A stretch of DNA of 64,000 bases, taken from the NCBI RefSeq assembly GCF_003985145.1, contig NZ_ML133534.1, positions 1 to 64,000 of the forward strand. Reading direction: 5' to 3'. Position 1 is the stretch's first letter; every line of letters starts with the position of its first letter. Under the pieces are notes generated by a model. That model worked only from the letters and a program-made list of their open reading frames with translations, was not told where the DNA came from and made no database searches. The translations under genes and the position numbers were made by a program. The DNA is from Rhizobium anhuiense (GTDB taxonomy: Bacteria > Pseudomonadota > Alphaproteobacteria > Rhizobiales > Rhizobiaceae). This document shows positions 1 through 8,862 of the stretch, one piece after another.

Positions 1-3
1 GAG

Positions 4-35
4 ACAAAAGGGCCGCCCATAAAGCGGCCTTTTGT
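4..35 (+). terminator. Rho-independent terminator of the upstream gene
   Basis: A hairpin with a 6-bp GC arm (GGCCGC/GCGGCC) extended by a 6-bp A/T-rich arm, with one bulged G at 10 and a 7-nt loop. The A-rich 5' side and T-rich 3' side mean it could work in both directions. It closes whatever unit lies left of the window and separates it from the tRNA gene. Confidence 0.75.
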
Positions 36-49
36 GTTAAATTATATCT

Positions 50-126
<77 letters not shown>

Positions 127-532
127 ACGATACTTACAAATTTGCCCATTCAGGGTATTTGCCCTTGAGCTCCTCGCCATAGCGGTCGAGGAGCTTTTTG
201 CGTTTCTGCTGGGTGTTCAGCTCCCCGGACGCCAGTTGACCTGCCACGGAACTTTCATCCGGCAGCGATGAGAGCCTCGGCGGTTTTTGATACGCAAGAT
301 GGTGCAGTGCAACCGGCGGAAACGCGAAGCTTTCATCTTGCACAGCGAACCACTCGTCTCAAAACGTCCTGAGCCCGGACACATCATAGCCAGCGGCGAC
401 ATAACTGCGACGGCATTGTATGAGGTGCGTCGCCGTTGTACCATGCAGTCTGACAAGTGCGCGCAGTGCTCATTGTATAGCCGGAGCCAAAGTCCGGGCG
501 CGCTTCAACCCGATGAATAAGTAGCCGGGATC
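127..532. other. Leader region between the tRNA and nuoH, no confident gene
   Basis: This 406-bp stretch has only short open frames. One on the minus strand (343 to 134, 69 codons) ends in a charged, lysine/glutamate-rich tail that I do not recognise. It could be a real small gene, or the remnant of a larger gene such as an element-borne recombinase. Another on the plus strand (287-520) has no recognisable features. The stretch must hold the promoter of nuoH-nuoI-CBS unless that unit is read from the tRNA promoter. Confidence 0.5.
168..199 (+). terminator. Terminator-like hairpin downstream of the tRNA
   Basis: Arms AGCTCCTCG (168-176) and CGAGGAGCT (187-195) pair perfectly across a 10-nt loop and are followed by TTTT. 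In the tRNA direction this is a plausible rho-independent terminator 42 bp past the tRNA, which could replace the native terminator now found at 17437. It also falls inside the uncharacterised minus-strand frame 343-134, so the palindrome may be coding coincidence. Confidence 0.45.
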
Positions 533-1534
533 ATGGAACTTATCGTCGCCCTTGGCCTGATCGTCTTGAAGGTCGCGTTCCTGATTGCGATCCTGCTGTT
601 GCTACCCTTGCCGCTAACCTGGCTGGAACGCAAGATCGCTGGGCACATGCAGCAGCGGATGGGGCCGATGCGCGTGGGATGGCACGGGCTGTTGCAGCCG
701 GTGGCGGACGGAATCAAGCTCCTGACCAAAGAGGATCACATCCCGGCCGAGGCCGACCGGTTCCTGTTCAAACTGGCGCCAATCCTGGCGCTCGCCCCGC
801 CCTTTGTGGTGTTCGTCGCGATCCCCTTCGGCGAAACTGTCTCGATCCTCGGCCACGAGATCACGCTCTACGTCTCCAACATGAATGTGGCGCTCCTTTT
901 CGTTTTCTCGGTGATCGGGATCGAAGTTTATGGCGTCATCTTCGGCGGCTGGGCCTCCAACAGCAAATACGCTGTCTTGGGCAGCCTCAGAACCTGCGCG
1001 CAGATGATCAGCTACGAAATCCCTATGGGGTTCGCGGTCATCGGCGTGGTCACGCTGGCGCAATCCATGAGCCTTCTCGAGATCGTGCGGGCGCAGGCCG
1101 ATGTCTGGAACATCGTCTACCAACCGGTCGGATTCTTCGTGTTCTTCGTCGCCGGATTGGCCGAAGCGCAGCGCATTCCCTTCGACCTGGCGGAAGCGGA
1201 AGGCGATCTAGGGGCGGGGTTCCATACCGAATACAGCGGTATCCGCTTTGCCTTCTTCATGGTTAGCGAATATGCCATCGTATTGCTTGTGTCGGTCCTG
1301 GTGGTGATCCTGTTCTTCGGCGGTTGGAACGGAGTTCTGATTCCCTTGCCACCGCTCCTGTGGTTTGTCATCAAGGTCGCGTTCTTCGTCTATGTGTTTA
1401 TCTGGTTCCGCTTCACTTTCCCTCGCTACCGCTACGACCAACTGATGGCGATCGGATGGAAAGTCTTGCTTCCTCTTTCAATGGCGAACATAATTATAAC
1501 CGGTGTACTTTTAGGGGTCGTAGCGGCTCCGTAG
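533..1534 (+). CDS. nuoH: NADH-quinone oxidoreductase subunit H
   Basis: A 333-residue polytopic inner-membrane subunit of complex I that helps form the quinone site at the junction with the peripheral arm. The conserved acidic loop (AEAEGDLGAGFHTEYSG, about residues 220-236) and the early helix with LERKIAGHMQQRMGP are typical of NuoH, and the length is normal. It is the first gene of a plus-strand trio with nuoI (10 bp away) and a CBS protein. In most bacteria nuoH lies between nuoG and nuoI on the same strand; here it is on the opposite strand from the other twelve complex I genes. Family assignment is firm; the role as a second complex I copy is inferred from the cluster. Confidence 0.95.
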   Translation: MELIVALGLIVLKVAFLIAILLLLPLPLTWLERKIAGHMQQRMGPMRVGWHGLLQPVADGIKLLTKEDHIPAEADRFLFKLAPILALAPPFVVFVAIPFGETVSILGHEITLYVSNMNVALLFVFSVIGIEVYGVIFGGWASNSKYAVLGSLRTCAQMISYEIPMGFAVIGVVTLAQSMSLLEIVRAQADVWNIVYQPVGFFVFFVAGLAEAQRIPFDLAEAEGDLGAGFHTEYSGIRFAFFMVSEYAIVLLVSVLVVILFFGGWNGVLIPLPPLLWFVIKVAFFVYVFIWFRFTFPRYRYDQLMAIGWKVLLPLSMANIIITGVLLGVVAAP

Positions 1535-1544
1535 CGAGGCGGCG

Positions 1545-2111
1545 ATGTCGCGCGCGCAGGACAGAGTTGGAACATGGATTGGTTGGGCGTTCTTTGCCGA
1601 TCTGGCGAGCGCCTTGGCTCTGACCTTCGGCTACATGTTCTCCAGATCCGTGACCATGCAGTATCCGGACAAGGAAAAGTGGCTGCCCTACTCCCGCTAT
1701 CGCGGGCATCACTTCCTGACGCGTGATGAAGAGGGCGAGATCAAGTGCGTGGCCTGCGAACTCTGCGCGCGGATCTGTCCCTGCGACTGTATCGAAGTCG
1801 TCCCCTACGAGGACGAGAAGGGCAAGCGGCACCCGGCCAAATTCGAGATCGACACGGCCCGCTGCCTGTTCTGCGGGCTGTGCGAGGACGCCTGTCCGGC
1901 GGATGCGATCGCGCTTGGCCAGCAGTATGAATTTTCGAGTTTTTCCTCGCGTGACCTGGTGATCGGGCGCGACGACCTGCTCGCCAAGCCGGGTAAGGCG
2001 GCAACCGGCGGCGGCGTGGTTGCCGCGCGCCTGAATACGAAGAAGGACGTACTTGTCGAGACGAAAGAGACGCAGGGCTACAACTGGTGGTGGAATATCC
2101 GGCGAACGTGA
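1545..2111 (+). CDS. nuoI: NADH-quinone oxidoreductase subunit I (2x[4Fe-4S])
   Basis: A 188-residue ferredoxin-like subunit carrying clusters N6a and N6b, which pass electrons towards NuoB. Two canonical motifs are seen: CVACELCARICPC and CLFCGLCEDACPA, each with the CxxCxxCxxxC pattern. An N-terminal amphipathic stretch precedes them for membrane contact. The C-terminal tail ends NWWWNIRR. The start is preceded by GAGGCGGCG. It lies 10 bp after nuoH and 45 bp before the CBS gene, so the three are probably one transcript. Confidence 0.95.
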   Translation: MSRAQDRVGTWIGWAFFADLASALALTFGYMFSRSVTMQYPDKEKWLPYSRYRGHHFLTRDEEGEIKCVACELCARICPCDCIEVVPYEDEKGKRHPAKFEIDTARCLFCGLCEDACPADAIALGQQYEFSSFSSRDLVIGRDDLLAKPGKAATGGGVVAARLNTKKDVLVETKETQGYNWWWNIRRT

Positions 2112-2156
2112 ACGCGCGCCAGCTGTCAAACCGAAGCGCTCGGAAAGGAGGCTCAG

Positions 2157-2597
2157 ATGTTTGTCGGTGAAATCATGAAAAACAAGGGTGTCGGTGTCAT
2201 CGCAGTTGCTCCCGATCAGACGATGGTGGAGGTACTGCGGCTGTTTCGAGACAACAATATCGGCTTCGTCGTCGTCAGGCGATCGAACGGCAAATACCTC
2301 GGTACGCTGTCGGAGCGGGACTGCTGTAATGCGGTGGCGGAATACGGGGCCGAGGCGGCGGCAAAGCGGGTCACGGACATCATGAACCGCAATGTGGCGA
2401 CGTGTTCGACACAGGATTTGCTGCCCGTCGCGATGGGGATCATGACCCAGCGGCGTACGCGCCATGTGCTGGTCACGGATGGAGGCGACGTTGTCGGCGT
2501 GGTCAGCATCGGCGACGTGGTTAAACACAGGCTCGACGAAGCGCAGCGTACAGAGCAGGATCTGCAGGATTACATATGCGGGACCAGGTATCACTGA
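2157..2597 (+). CDS. Two-CBS-domain protein in the complex I cluster
   Basis: A 146-residue soluble protein made almost entirely of two CBS modules (about residues 8-60 and 75-130), a fold that commonly senses adenine nucleotides such as AMP, ATP or NAD. A very strong ribosome site (GGAAAGGAGG) precedes the ATG. It follows nuoI by 45 bp on the same strand and ends 75 bp from the convergent nuoG end. The fold is clear; that it senses energy state and acts on this complex I is inference from position. It could equally be a stand-alone stress protein carried along with the cluster. Confidence 0.85.
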   Translation: MFVGEIMKNKGVGVIAVAPDQTMVEVLRLFRDNNIGFVVVRRSNGKYLGTLSERDCCNAVAEYGAEAAAKRVTDIMNRNVATCSTQDLLPVAMGIMTQRRTRHVLVTDGGDVVGVVSIGDVVKHRLDEAQRTEQDLQDYICGTRYH

Positions 2598-2672
2598 CGT
2601 CGCCAACTCGATGTGAAGACGCTGGGGCGGGCAGCTTGCCGCGGAGCCTTGCGGTGCCCCGACCCCAAATCT

Positions 2673-5252
2673 TCAGACCCCACGCCAGATCCGGCCTGGG
2701 CGGTCGACCTCAAGAGTGGCATGCGCCTTCTGGACTTCCACCGCGCATGGATATTCGCCACGCCGCAGCAGGCTGTTGAGACGCAAGGCTCTATAGTTTT
2801 CCGGAACGAAGACGAGGCCCTTGGGAAACCGCCTGTCGACCTTGAGCTGCGCCGTCAGTTCGCCCTGGCCGGAACGCACGATTACCTGATCGCCATCCGA
2901 AAGGCCAAGCTCCGCGGTATCCTGCGCGCTCATCGCGACATAGGGATCGTTGGCGACCGTGTTCAGGATGTCCGACCGTTCGGAAAGATATCCGTTGTGG
3001 AACAGGCAGTCGCCGGTGATCAGCATGAGCCGGTCGGCTGCTGTCGGGACGGGCGGCGGCGCAGGGAGCATGCCAGCCGGTAGTGTTGGCACCGCCTTGG
3101 TGAAAGCGCCGTCGGCGCCAAGCCCGATCTGGGTCAACCCCTCATAGGCCGGAACCAGCCGGGCAATCTCGTCGAAAATTTCGGCTTGCGTCGATGGCCG
3201 CAGCGCCTGGTTGCGTAGCGCCGCGACGAAGTCGACAATCGCCAGATTGCCTCGCGCCTCGAAAACGGGCTCACGGAATTTGCGAACATTCTGGATCCGA
3301 CCCTCGTTGTTGGTGAACGTTCCGGATTCCTCGCCGTAGCCCGCCGCGGGCAAGACGACCTCGGCCATGCCCGCCGTATCCGTGAGGAACGCGTCCTGCA
3401 CGATCAGGAGATCGGCGGCGCCAAGCGCCCGCGTCACAAAGTCCCGGTCGGGATAGGCGACCAGGGGGTCGGTTCCGACGATGTAGAGCGCGCCCATCCG
3501 CCCACCGACGCAGAGCTCCAGCATGGCGTCGAGATCCGCGCCGGGTTCAGACGGGATTTCGGCGCCCCAGTTTCGTGCAAGAGTTGCGCGCGCCGCGTCA
3601 TCGGCGACCGCCCGCAGCCCCGGCAGAGCCGCCGGCAGGACCCCCATGTCCCAGGCGCCCATCTGGTTGGCACGGTCGAAGAGAAACTGCATCGCCGGGC
3701 CTTTGCCGAGCAGGCGGAGAACGTGCAGCAGGTTGTTGAGCTGCTGCAGCGTCGCGCGCGCTTCGGGTGATCTCAGAAGGTCGACGCTGACAAGCACGGT
3801 GACGCTGCGGCCTTCCTTGAGCGCGGCGGCCAGGCGATCCGGCCCGTCACTGCCGGCGCCCGCCGCCGGCCTGCCGATTGCCGCGTCGATGTCCGCAAAA
3901 GCGCCGCCCGGCAAGGCCTGACCAGCTGCCGCCACGAGACCGGCCACCACCGCCGCAAGGCTTGCCGCTTCTCCGCCCGGAGGCACACGAACCACCTCCC
4001 TGGCATCGGCGTCCAGACGCGATGGCCGCGCCGATAGCATGAGCAATCCAGTCTGCCGCCGCCGCGCGCTGTCCCGCAGCAGGTATTCGGTGACCGGGTT
4101 CTCCTCGGTTATATTGCCTCCGACGACAAGCACGCAGTCGTTGCCGATTACGTCGTCCAGGGGCGTGCGGCTGTAGAAAGTTCCCAATAGCGGGCCGAGC
4201 GCATCGAAGGGCGCGGCCCAGCGTGACGAACAATCAATGTTGTTGGTCCGGAATACTGTTCGCATCAGCTTCTGGAACTGATAAAGCACCTCGTTGGGCA
4301 GGCGAGGCGAGGCCAGCCCGCCGGCAGCCTTGCTCTCGACGGCCAACAGTCGCCGGCGCAGATAGTCCCCCGCTTCGTCCCAGGAAACCGGAACCAGGGC
4401 GCCATCCTGACGGATCATTGGCTGCTTGATCCGGTCCCGGCTTGCAACGAAATCGAGGCCGAAGCGTCCTCGCACGCAGAGAGTTTCGTGGTTGACACCT
4501 TCGTCCCACTTCGAGCGCACCCGCATGAACTCGCCCTTGCGCGTGCCCACCGTCAGCTGGCAACCGGTGCCACAATGCGGGCAGACCGTGTCGGTCTCTA
4601 CGAGATCCCAGGGGCGCGCCTTGTAGCGGTAGGGGAAGCTCATCAGCGCGCCGACCGGGCAGACCTCGACGCAATTGCCGCACTGGTCGCAACTCGCCAG
4701 ACTGCCCTCGAAGCCGGTGACGGCGGTATCCATGCCTTTTTCGACGGTGCCCAGCGCCACCGCACCGACGACCTCCTCACACATCCGGACGCAGCGCTGG
4801 CACTGGATGCAGCGGTTGACGTTCATGATGATGACCGGGCTCACACGAATGTCCTCGGAGTGGAACACACGTTTGTCATCGCGGAATTGGCTTTCGCGGG
4901 GCCCGTAGGCCATTACCATGTCCTGAAGCTCGCATTCGCCGCCCTTGTCGCAGATCGGGCAGTCGAGGGGGTGGTTGGCGAGCAGCATGTCGAGCATGGA
5001 AGAGCGCGTTTCCTCGATCAGAGGCGTGTTCGTCCGTACGACCATGCCATCGGTAACCGCAGTGGCGCAGGACGGCTGCAGCCGGCGCAGGCCCTCGATC
5101 TCCACCAGACACATGCGGCAGGAGGCCAGCGCCGGCAGGCGCTTCATATAGCAGAAGGTCGGGATGTCGATGCCCAAACGCAGGGCGGACTGCAACACCG
5201 TCGAGCCAGCCTCAACTTCCAGCGTTTGTCCATCGATCGTGACTTTAAGCAT
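2673..5252 (-). CDS. nuoG: NADH-quinone oxidoreductase subunit G
   Basis: The 859-residue large iron-sulphur subunit of the NADH arm. N-terminal [2Fe-2S] domain (CYMKRLPALASCRMC then C), an HxxxC..C..C cluster (HPLDCPICDKGGEC), two ferredoxin motifs (CIQCQRCVRMC, CDQCGNCVEVC), then CPHCGTGC followed 27 residues later by another Cys, the extra N7 cluster. A molybdopterin-oxidoreductase-like body and a dinucleotide-binding C-terminal domain follow. Length is close to the E. coli type (about 900) and longer than the usual alphaproteobacterial NuoG (about 690). The ATG at 5252 has GAGGAAACC before it and is preferred over a start nine codons upstream. Last gene of the minus-strand operon. Confidence 0.95.
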   Translation of the reverse strand: MLKVTIDGQTLEVEAGSTVLQSALRLGIDIPTFCYMKRLPALASCRMCLVEIEGLRRLQPSCATAVTDGMVVRTNTPLIEETRSSMLDMLLANHPLDCPICDKGGECELQDMVMAYGPRESQFRDDKRVFHSEDIRVSPVIIMNVNRCIQCQRCVRMCEEVVGAVALGTVEKGMDTAVTGFEGSLASCDQCGNCVEVCPVGALMSFPYRYKARPWDLVETDTVCPHCGTGCQLTVGTRKGEFMRVRSKWDEGVNHETLCVRGRFGLDFVASRDRIKQPMIRQDGALVPVSWDEAGDYLRRRLLAVESKAAGGLASPRLPNEVLYQFQKLMRTVFRTNNIDCSSRWAAPFDALGPLLGTFYSRTPLDDVIGNDCVLVVGGNITEENPVTEYLLRDSARRRQTGLLMLSARPSRLDADAREVVRVPPGGEAASLAAVVAGLVAAAGQALPGGAFADIDAAIGRPAAGAGSDGPDRLAAALKEGRSVTVLVSVDLLRSPEARATLQQLNNLLHVLRLLGKGPAMQFLFDRANQMGAWDMGVLPAALPGLRAVADDAARATLARNWGAEIPSEPGADLDAMLELCVGGRMGALYIVGTDPLVAYPDRDFVTRALGAADLLIVQDAFLTDTAGMAEVVLPAAGYGEESGTFTNNEGRIQNVRKFREPVFEARGNLAIVDFVAALRNQALRPSTQAEIFDEIARLVPAYEGLTQIGLGADGAFTKAVPTLPAGMLPAPPPVPTAADRLMLITGDCLFHNGYLSERSDILNTVANDPYVAMSAQDTAELGLSDGDQVIVRSGQGELTAQLKVDRRFPKGLVFVPENYRALRLNSLLRRGEYPCAVEVQKAHATLEVDRPGRIWRGV

Positions 5253-5285
5253 GGTTTCCTCACAACCCTGATCCAGCACACTCCT

Positions 5286-6551
5286 TCAGTGAAACGGGCA
5301 CCTCCGCTCCTCGACATGGGCGACGAATTCATCTCGGAAATGCGCGAGCGCTGCCCGCAATCCCATCGCTGCACCGTCACCCAACGCACAAAACGTATTG
5401 CCGAAAATGCCCTTGCAGAGCATCTCCAGCTGCTCCAGATCGCCAGGTGCGCCATCCCCGCCTTCAACCCGGCGCAGGACCTTCACGACCCAGTTCAATC
5501 CTTCCCGGCAGGGCGTGCACTTGCCGCAGGACTCATGGTGGAAGAACTCGATGATCCTGGTGGCGACCTTGACCATGCAGGTGCTATCGTCGATCACGAT
5601 AACGCCAGCCGAACCGAGCATCGAGCCGGCGGCAGCCAGCGAGTCAAAATCCATCCTCACGTCCAGCCCGTGCTCAGGGATGACCGGCGCTGAGACCCCG
5701 CCCGGGATCACCGCCTTGATCTTGCGTCCCGGCAAGGCCCCGCCGGCATGTTCCTCGACCAGCTCGCGTAGTGGTATGCCCATCGGCAACTCGTAGAGGC
5801 CGGGTTTGCGCACCTGCCCACTGAGGCAGTAGAGCTTCGGGCCGGGGCTCTTGTCCGGGCCGATGCCGCGGAACCAGTCCGCGCCCCGCGCCACGATATG
5901 CGGCACGCAGGCCAGCGTCTCGACATTGTTGATCACAGTCGGGCTGGCGTAGAGCCCGGCCACGGCCGGAAACGGCGGCTTCAATCGCGGCTGCGCCCGC
6001 TTGCCCTCGAGCGACTCGAGCATCGCAGTCTCCTCGCCGCAGATATAGGCGCCTGCGCCGCAGTGGATGTGGACGGCGAAATCGAAATTCGAGCCCAGAA
6101 TGCCCGTTCCCAGATAACCCTTTTCGTGTGCCTCGGCGATCGCCTGCTCCAGGCGACGGATCGCCGTCACATATTCTCCGCGGATGTAGACATAGGCGGT
6201 TTTGGCCCCAATCGCATAGGCGCTTACCGCCAGCCCCTCAATGAGTTGATGCGGATCGCGCTCCATGATGATCCGGTCCTTGAAGGTGCCTGGCTCGCCC
6301 TCATCGGCGTTGCAGCAAAGATATTTCGGCTTGTCGACCTGCTTCGGCACGAAACTCCATTTCATGCCCGTCGGGAATCCGGCACCGCCGCGACCGCGCA
6401 GGTTGGACTGTTTGACGAGGTTAACGACCTCGTCAGGCGTGTATTCGCGCAGCGCCTTCGCCAGTGCCTGGTAGCCGCCGCCAGCCTCGTAGGTCGACAG
6501 CAGGTGACTGTCCGGCGCGGCGACATTCTTGAGGAGAACCGGCTCGAACAT
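5286..6551 (-). CDS. nuoF: NADH-quinone oxidoreductase subunit F (NADH/FMN)
   Basis: A 421-residue flavoprotein that oxidises NADH and hands electrons to NuoE and NuoG. FMN/NADH motifs are intact: GRGGAGFPTGMKW near the N-terminus, CNADEGEPGTFKDR, and the C-terminal ESCGKCTPCREG that binds cluster N3. Translation is taken from 6551 (MFEPVLL) because the extra 28 upstream codons overlap nuoE and look non-coding. The gene starts 4 bp after the nuoE stop and ends 33 bp before nuoG, so the E-F-G module is cotranscribed. Confidence 0.95.
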   Translation of the reverse strand: MFEPVLLKNVAAPDSHLLSTYEAGGGYQALAKALREYTPDEVVNLVKQSNLRGRGGAGFPTGMKWSFVPKQVDKPKYLCCNADEGEPGTFKDRIIMERDPHQLIEGLAVSAYAIGAKTAYVYIRGEYVTAIRRLEQAIAEAHEKGYLGTGILGSNFDFAVHIHCGAGAYICGEETAMLESLEGKRAQPRLKPPFPAVAGLYASPTVINNVETLACVPHIVARGADWFRGIGPDKSPGPKLYCLSGQVRKPGLYELPMGIPLRELVEEHAGGALPGRKIKAVIPGGVSAPVIPEHGLDVRMDFDSLAAAGSMLGSAGVIVIDDSTCMVKVATRIIEFFHHESCGKCTPCREGLNWVVKVLRRVEGGDGAPGDLEQLEMLCKGIFGNTFCALGDGAAMGLRAALAHFRDEFVAHVEERRCPFH

Positions 6552-6555
6552 GGCG

Positions 6556-7065
6556 CTACTCTCCCTGCGGTCGCGCAGAGGGCTCGATGCTCGCGACCCG
6601 TTCCGTCGTAGCCCGCAGGTTGTCCAAAAGTGCATCTATCCGCGCGACATCAAGGGCACCATGGTAATCGTCGCCGACCTGCATCACCGGAGCCATCTCG
6701 CAGGCACCGAGGCACTCGACGGAGGAAAGCGTGAACAGTCCGTCCGGCGTGGTGTCGCCCTTCCTGATCGCCAGCGCCGTTTCCAGATGCTTCAGCAGGT
6801 CCTCGGCTCCGCACAGCATGCAGGAAACATTGTCACAGAGTTGCAGATGGAACATGCCCACCGGCTCGGTATGGAAGAGCGTATAAAAGGTCGCCAGCTC
6901 GTAGACCCAGATCCGTTCGACTCCGAGAATGTCGGCGACTTCTTCCAGCACCTGACCAGGCAGATGGCCATGCTCCCTCTGCGCGATCAGAAGCGCGGGC
7001 ATGATCGCAGAGCGCTGGTCGGGATACCGCGCCGCTGCCTCTTTTATCTTTTCGCGCATGGTCAT
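6556..7065 (-). CDS. nuoE: NADH-quinone oxidoreductase subunit E
   Basis: The 169-residue thioredoxin-like [2Fe-2S] subunit that pairs with NuoF. The N1a ligands are seen as CDNVSC and, further on, CLGAC. The N-terminal helical part (residues 1-70) has the usual LYxxATFYTxF core. The ATG at 7065 with GGGGA ten bases upstream is preferred; a TTG three codons earlier (7074) would also be in frame. It lies directly between nuoD and nuoF. Confidence 0.95.
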   Translation of the reverse strand: MTMREKIKEAAARYPDQRSAIMPALLIAQREHGHLPGQVLEEVADILGVERIWVYELATFYTLFHTEPVGMFHLQLCDNVSCMLCGAEDLLKHLETALAIRKGDTTPDGLFTLSSVECLGACEMAPVMQVGDDYHGALDVARIDALLDNLRATTERVASIEPSARPQGE

Positions 7066-7081
7066 TGCATTCAAATCCCCG

Positions 7082-8296
7082 CTACTTGTCCACCTCCGCC
7101 ATCACTGGGTCGAGACTGCCGAGCACGGCGATCATGTCCGCCAGATAGCGGGCGTTGGTCACCCCGAACAGTCCCTGAAGGTTGACGAACGAGGGTGCCC
7201 GCACCTTCATGCGGAATGGTTTTGGCGACCCGTCGCTGATGATATAGAAGCCAAGCTCGCCCTTTGGCGCCTCGATCGCCGAATAGACCTCGCCCTTCGG
7301 CACCTTGAAGCCATAGGCCGACAGGTCGAAATGCTGGATCAGTGCTTCCATCGAGCAATGCACCTTGTCCTTGTCCACCGGGAAGGCGATTGTTGGCATG
7401 TCGATCTGGAACGGCCCCTCGGGCATCTGGTCGAGGCATTGCTCGATGATCCGGACGCTCTCGCGCATTTCCTCGACCCGACATTGCCAGCGCGCGTAGC
7501 AGTCGCCCTCGTCGCGCGTGATGACGTTGAAGTCGAGCCGGTCATAGATCTCATAGGGCTCGTCGCGACGGATGTCCCAGTCGACGCCCGAAGCGCGCAG
7601 GTTCGGACCGCTCAGGCCAAGATCGATGGCGTCCTCGGCGGAGATCACGCCGATCCCCTGCGTGCGCTTCAGGAACACCCGGTTGTTTTCGAGCAACCGC
7701 TCATAGTCGCGGATCCGGTTCGGGAAGATGTCGCAGAACTCCCTGATCTTGGGAAGGAAACCGTCAGGCAGGTCCTCGCGCACTCCGCCAACCCTGCAGA
7801 AGGACGTGTGCATGCGCGCACCGCTGATCATTTCCAGGAGGTCCATGATCATTTCGCGCTCCCGCATGGCGTAAAGCAAGGCGGTCATGGCGCCGAGGTC
7901 CATCGGCAGCGCGCCGGTGATCAAGACATGGCCGGAGATCCGCGCCAGCTCGGCCATCATCACGCGGATATATTGTGCGCGGATCGGTGCTTCTATGCCG
8001 AGGAGTTTCTCCACCGCCAGCGCGAAGGCGAGGTTGTTCGACGGTGGACAGAGGTAGTCGAGCCGGTCGGTGAGCGGAAAAATCTGGGTGTAGGTGAAGC
8101 TCTCCGCCAGTTTTTCGGTGCCGCGATGGAGGTAGCCGATGTGTGGGTCCACGCGCTTGACGTACTCGCCGTCCAATTCCAGGACGAGCCGAAGAACCCC
8201 ATGCGTGCTGGGGTGCTGGGGGCCGAGATTGAGAAGCACCTCCTTGGTGTCGAACGCTTCGCCTTGCTGCCCGATCAGTTCGGTGACTTCGGTCAT
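7082..8296 (-). CDS. nuoD: NADH-quinone oxidoreductase subunit D
   Basis: A 404-residue subunit of the connecting module, homologous to the large subunit of [NiFe] hydrogenases and contributing to the quinone pocket. The N-terminal GPQHPSTHGVLR motif and the internal IGYLHRGTEKL are diagnostic. It is a separate gene rather than fused to nuoC as in E. coli. The start at 8296 (MTEVTELIG) is chosen because the 54 upstream codons overlap nuoC and are not NuoD-like. It starts 29 bp after the nuoC stop. Confidence 0.95.
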   Translation of the reverse strand: MTEVTELIGQQGEAFDTKEVLLNLGPQHPSTHGVLRLVLELDGEYVKRVDPHIGYLHRGTEKLAESFTYTQIFPLTDRLDYLCPPSNNLAFALAVEKLLGIEAPIRAQYIRVMMAELARISGHVLITGALPMDLGAMTALLYAMREREMIMDLLEMISGARMHTSFCRVGGVREDLPDGFLPKIREFCDIFPNRIRDYERLLENNRVFLKRTQGIGVISAEDAIDLGLSGPNLRASGVDWDIRRDEPYEIYDRLDFNVITRDEGDCYARWQCRVEEMRESVRIIEQCLDQMPEGPFQIDMPTIAFPVDKDKVHCSMEALIQHFDLSAYGFKVPKGEVYSAIEAPKGELGFYIISDGSPKPFRMKVRAPSFVNLQGLFGVTNARYLADMIAVLGSLDPVMAEVDK

Positions 8297-8325
8297 TTTA
8301 AGTTCCCGGCGTGGAGCGGCCTCCC

Positions 8326-8862
8326 TTATGGAATGTTCTTGGTGGCGAGGTCGGGCTGCGTCGGTGGCGTGCCTTCGGCGCCAAACGGGTTCAGCTTGTC
8401 CTTGTAGCCACGGAGCGGAAAATCCTTGCGCTGCGGGAAGCCCTCGAACCCTTCCCACATGTAGATCCGGCGCAAATCGGGGTGGCCCTCGAACCTGATC
8501 CCGTACATATCCCAGGCTTCGCGCTCATGCCAATTGGCGGTTCGCCAGATCCCCGTCACCGACGGGACCCGTGGCGGATCGGCGAGTCGGCATTTGATGC
8601 GAACGCGCAATTTGTTCGGTAGCGAATAGAGGTGGTACACCGTCTCGTAGCGTGGCATCTCAGGATAATGATCGACCCCGCAGATGTCCGACAGGAAGTT
8701 GAACCGCAACGCCGGGTGTTCCTTCAGAAACCGGCAAAGCTCGACGATCATGTCAGGCGGAGCGGCGAAGGCATGTACACCATGCGCGAAGCCAAGATCG
8801 TCGATTGCCTCGCCGAAACGCTCCGTGATCGTAGTGCGGATGAGGGGCGTCTCCACACTCAT
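8326..8862 (-). CDS. nuoC: NADH-quinone oxidoreductase subunit C
   Basis: A 178-residue hydrophilic subunit of the complex I connecting arm. The block HEREAWDMYGIRFEGHPDLRRIYMWEGFEGFPQRKDFP near residues 112-150 is the family hallmark (quoted in pieces: HEREAWDMYGI, GHPDLRRI, GFPQRKDFP). Its ATG overlaps the nuoB stop codon in an ATGA arrangement, implying translational coupling. Slightly shorter than many alphaproteobacterial NuoC proteins (about 200). Confidence 0.93.
   Translation of the reverse strand: MSVETPLIRTTITERFGEAIDDLGFAHGVHAFAAPPDMIVELCRFLKEHPALRFNFLSDICGVDHYPEMPRYETVYHLYSLPNKLRVRIKCRLADPPRVPSVTGIWRTANWHEREAWDMYGIRFEGHPDLRRIYMWEGFEGFPQRKDFPLRGYKDKLNPFGAEGTPPTQPDLATKNIP

Noticed and set aside
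134..343. The 69-codon minus-strand frame next to the tRNA as the remnant of an integrase
   Set aside because: It would fit the island idea, but no tyrosine-recombinase motif (R..HxxR..Y) is visible, so the claim is not supported.
1494..2606. A 370-codon minus-strand frame across nuoI and the CBS gene
   Set aside because: Both plus-strand genes have diagnostic motifs and ribosome sites; the opposite frame has none.
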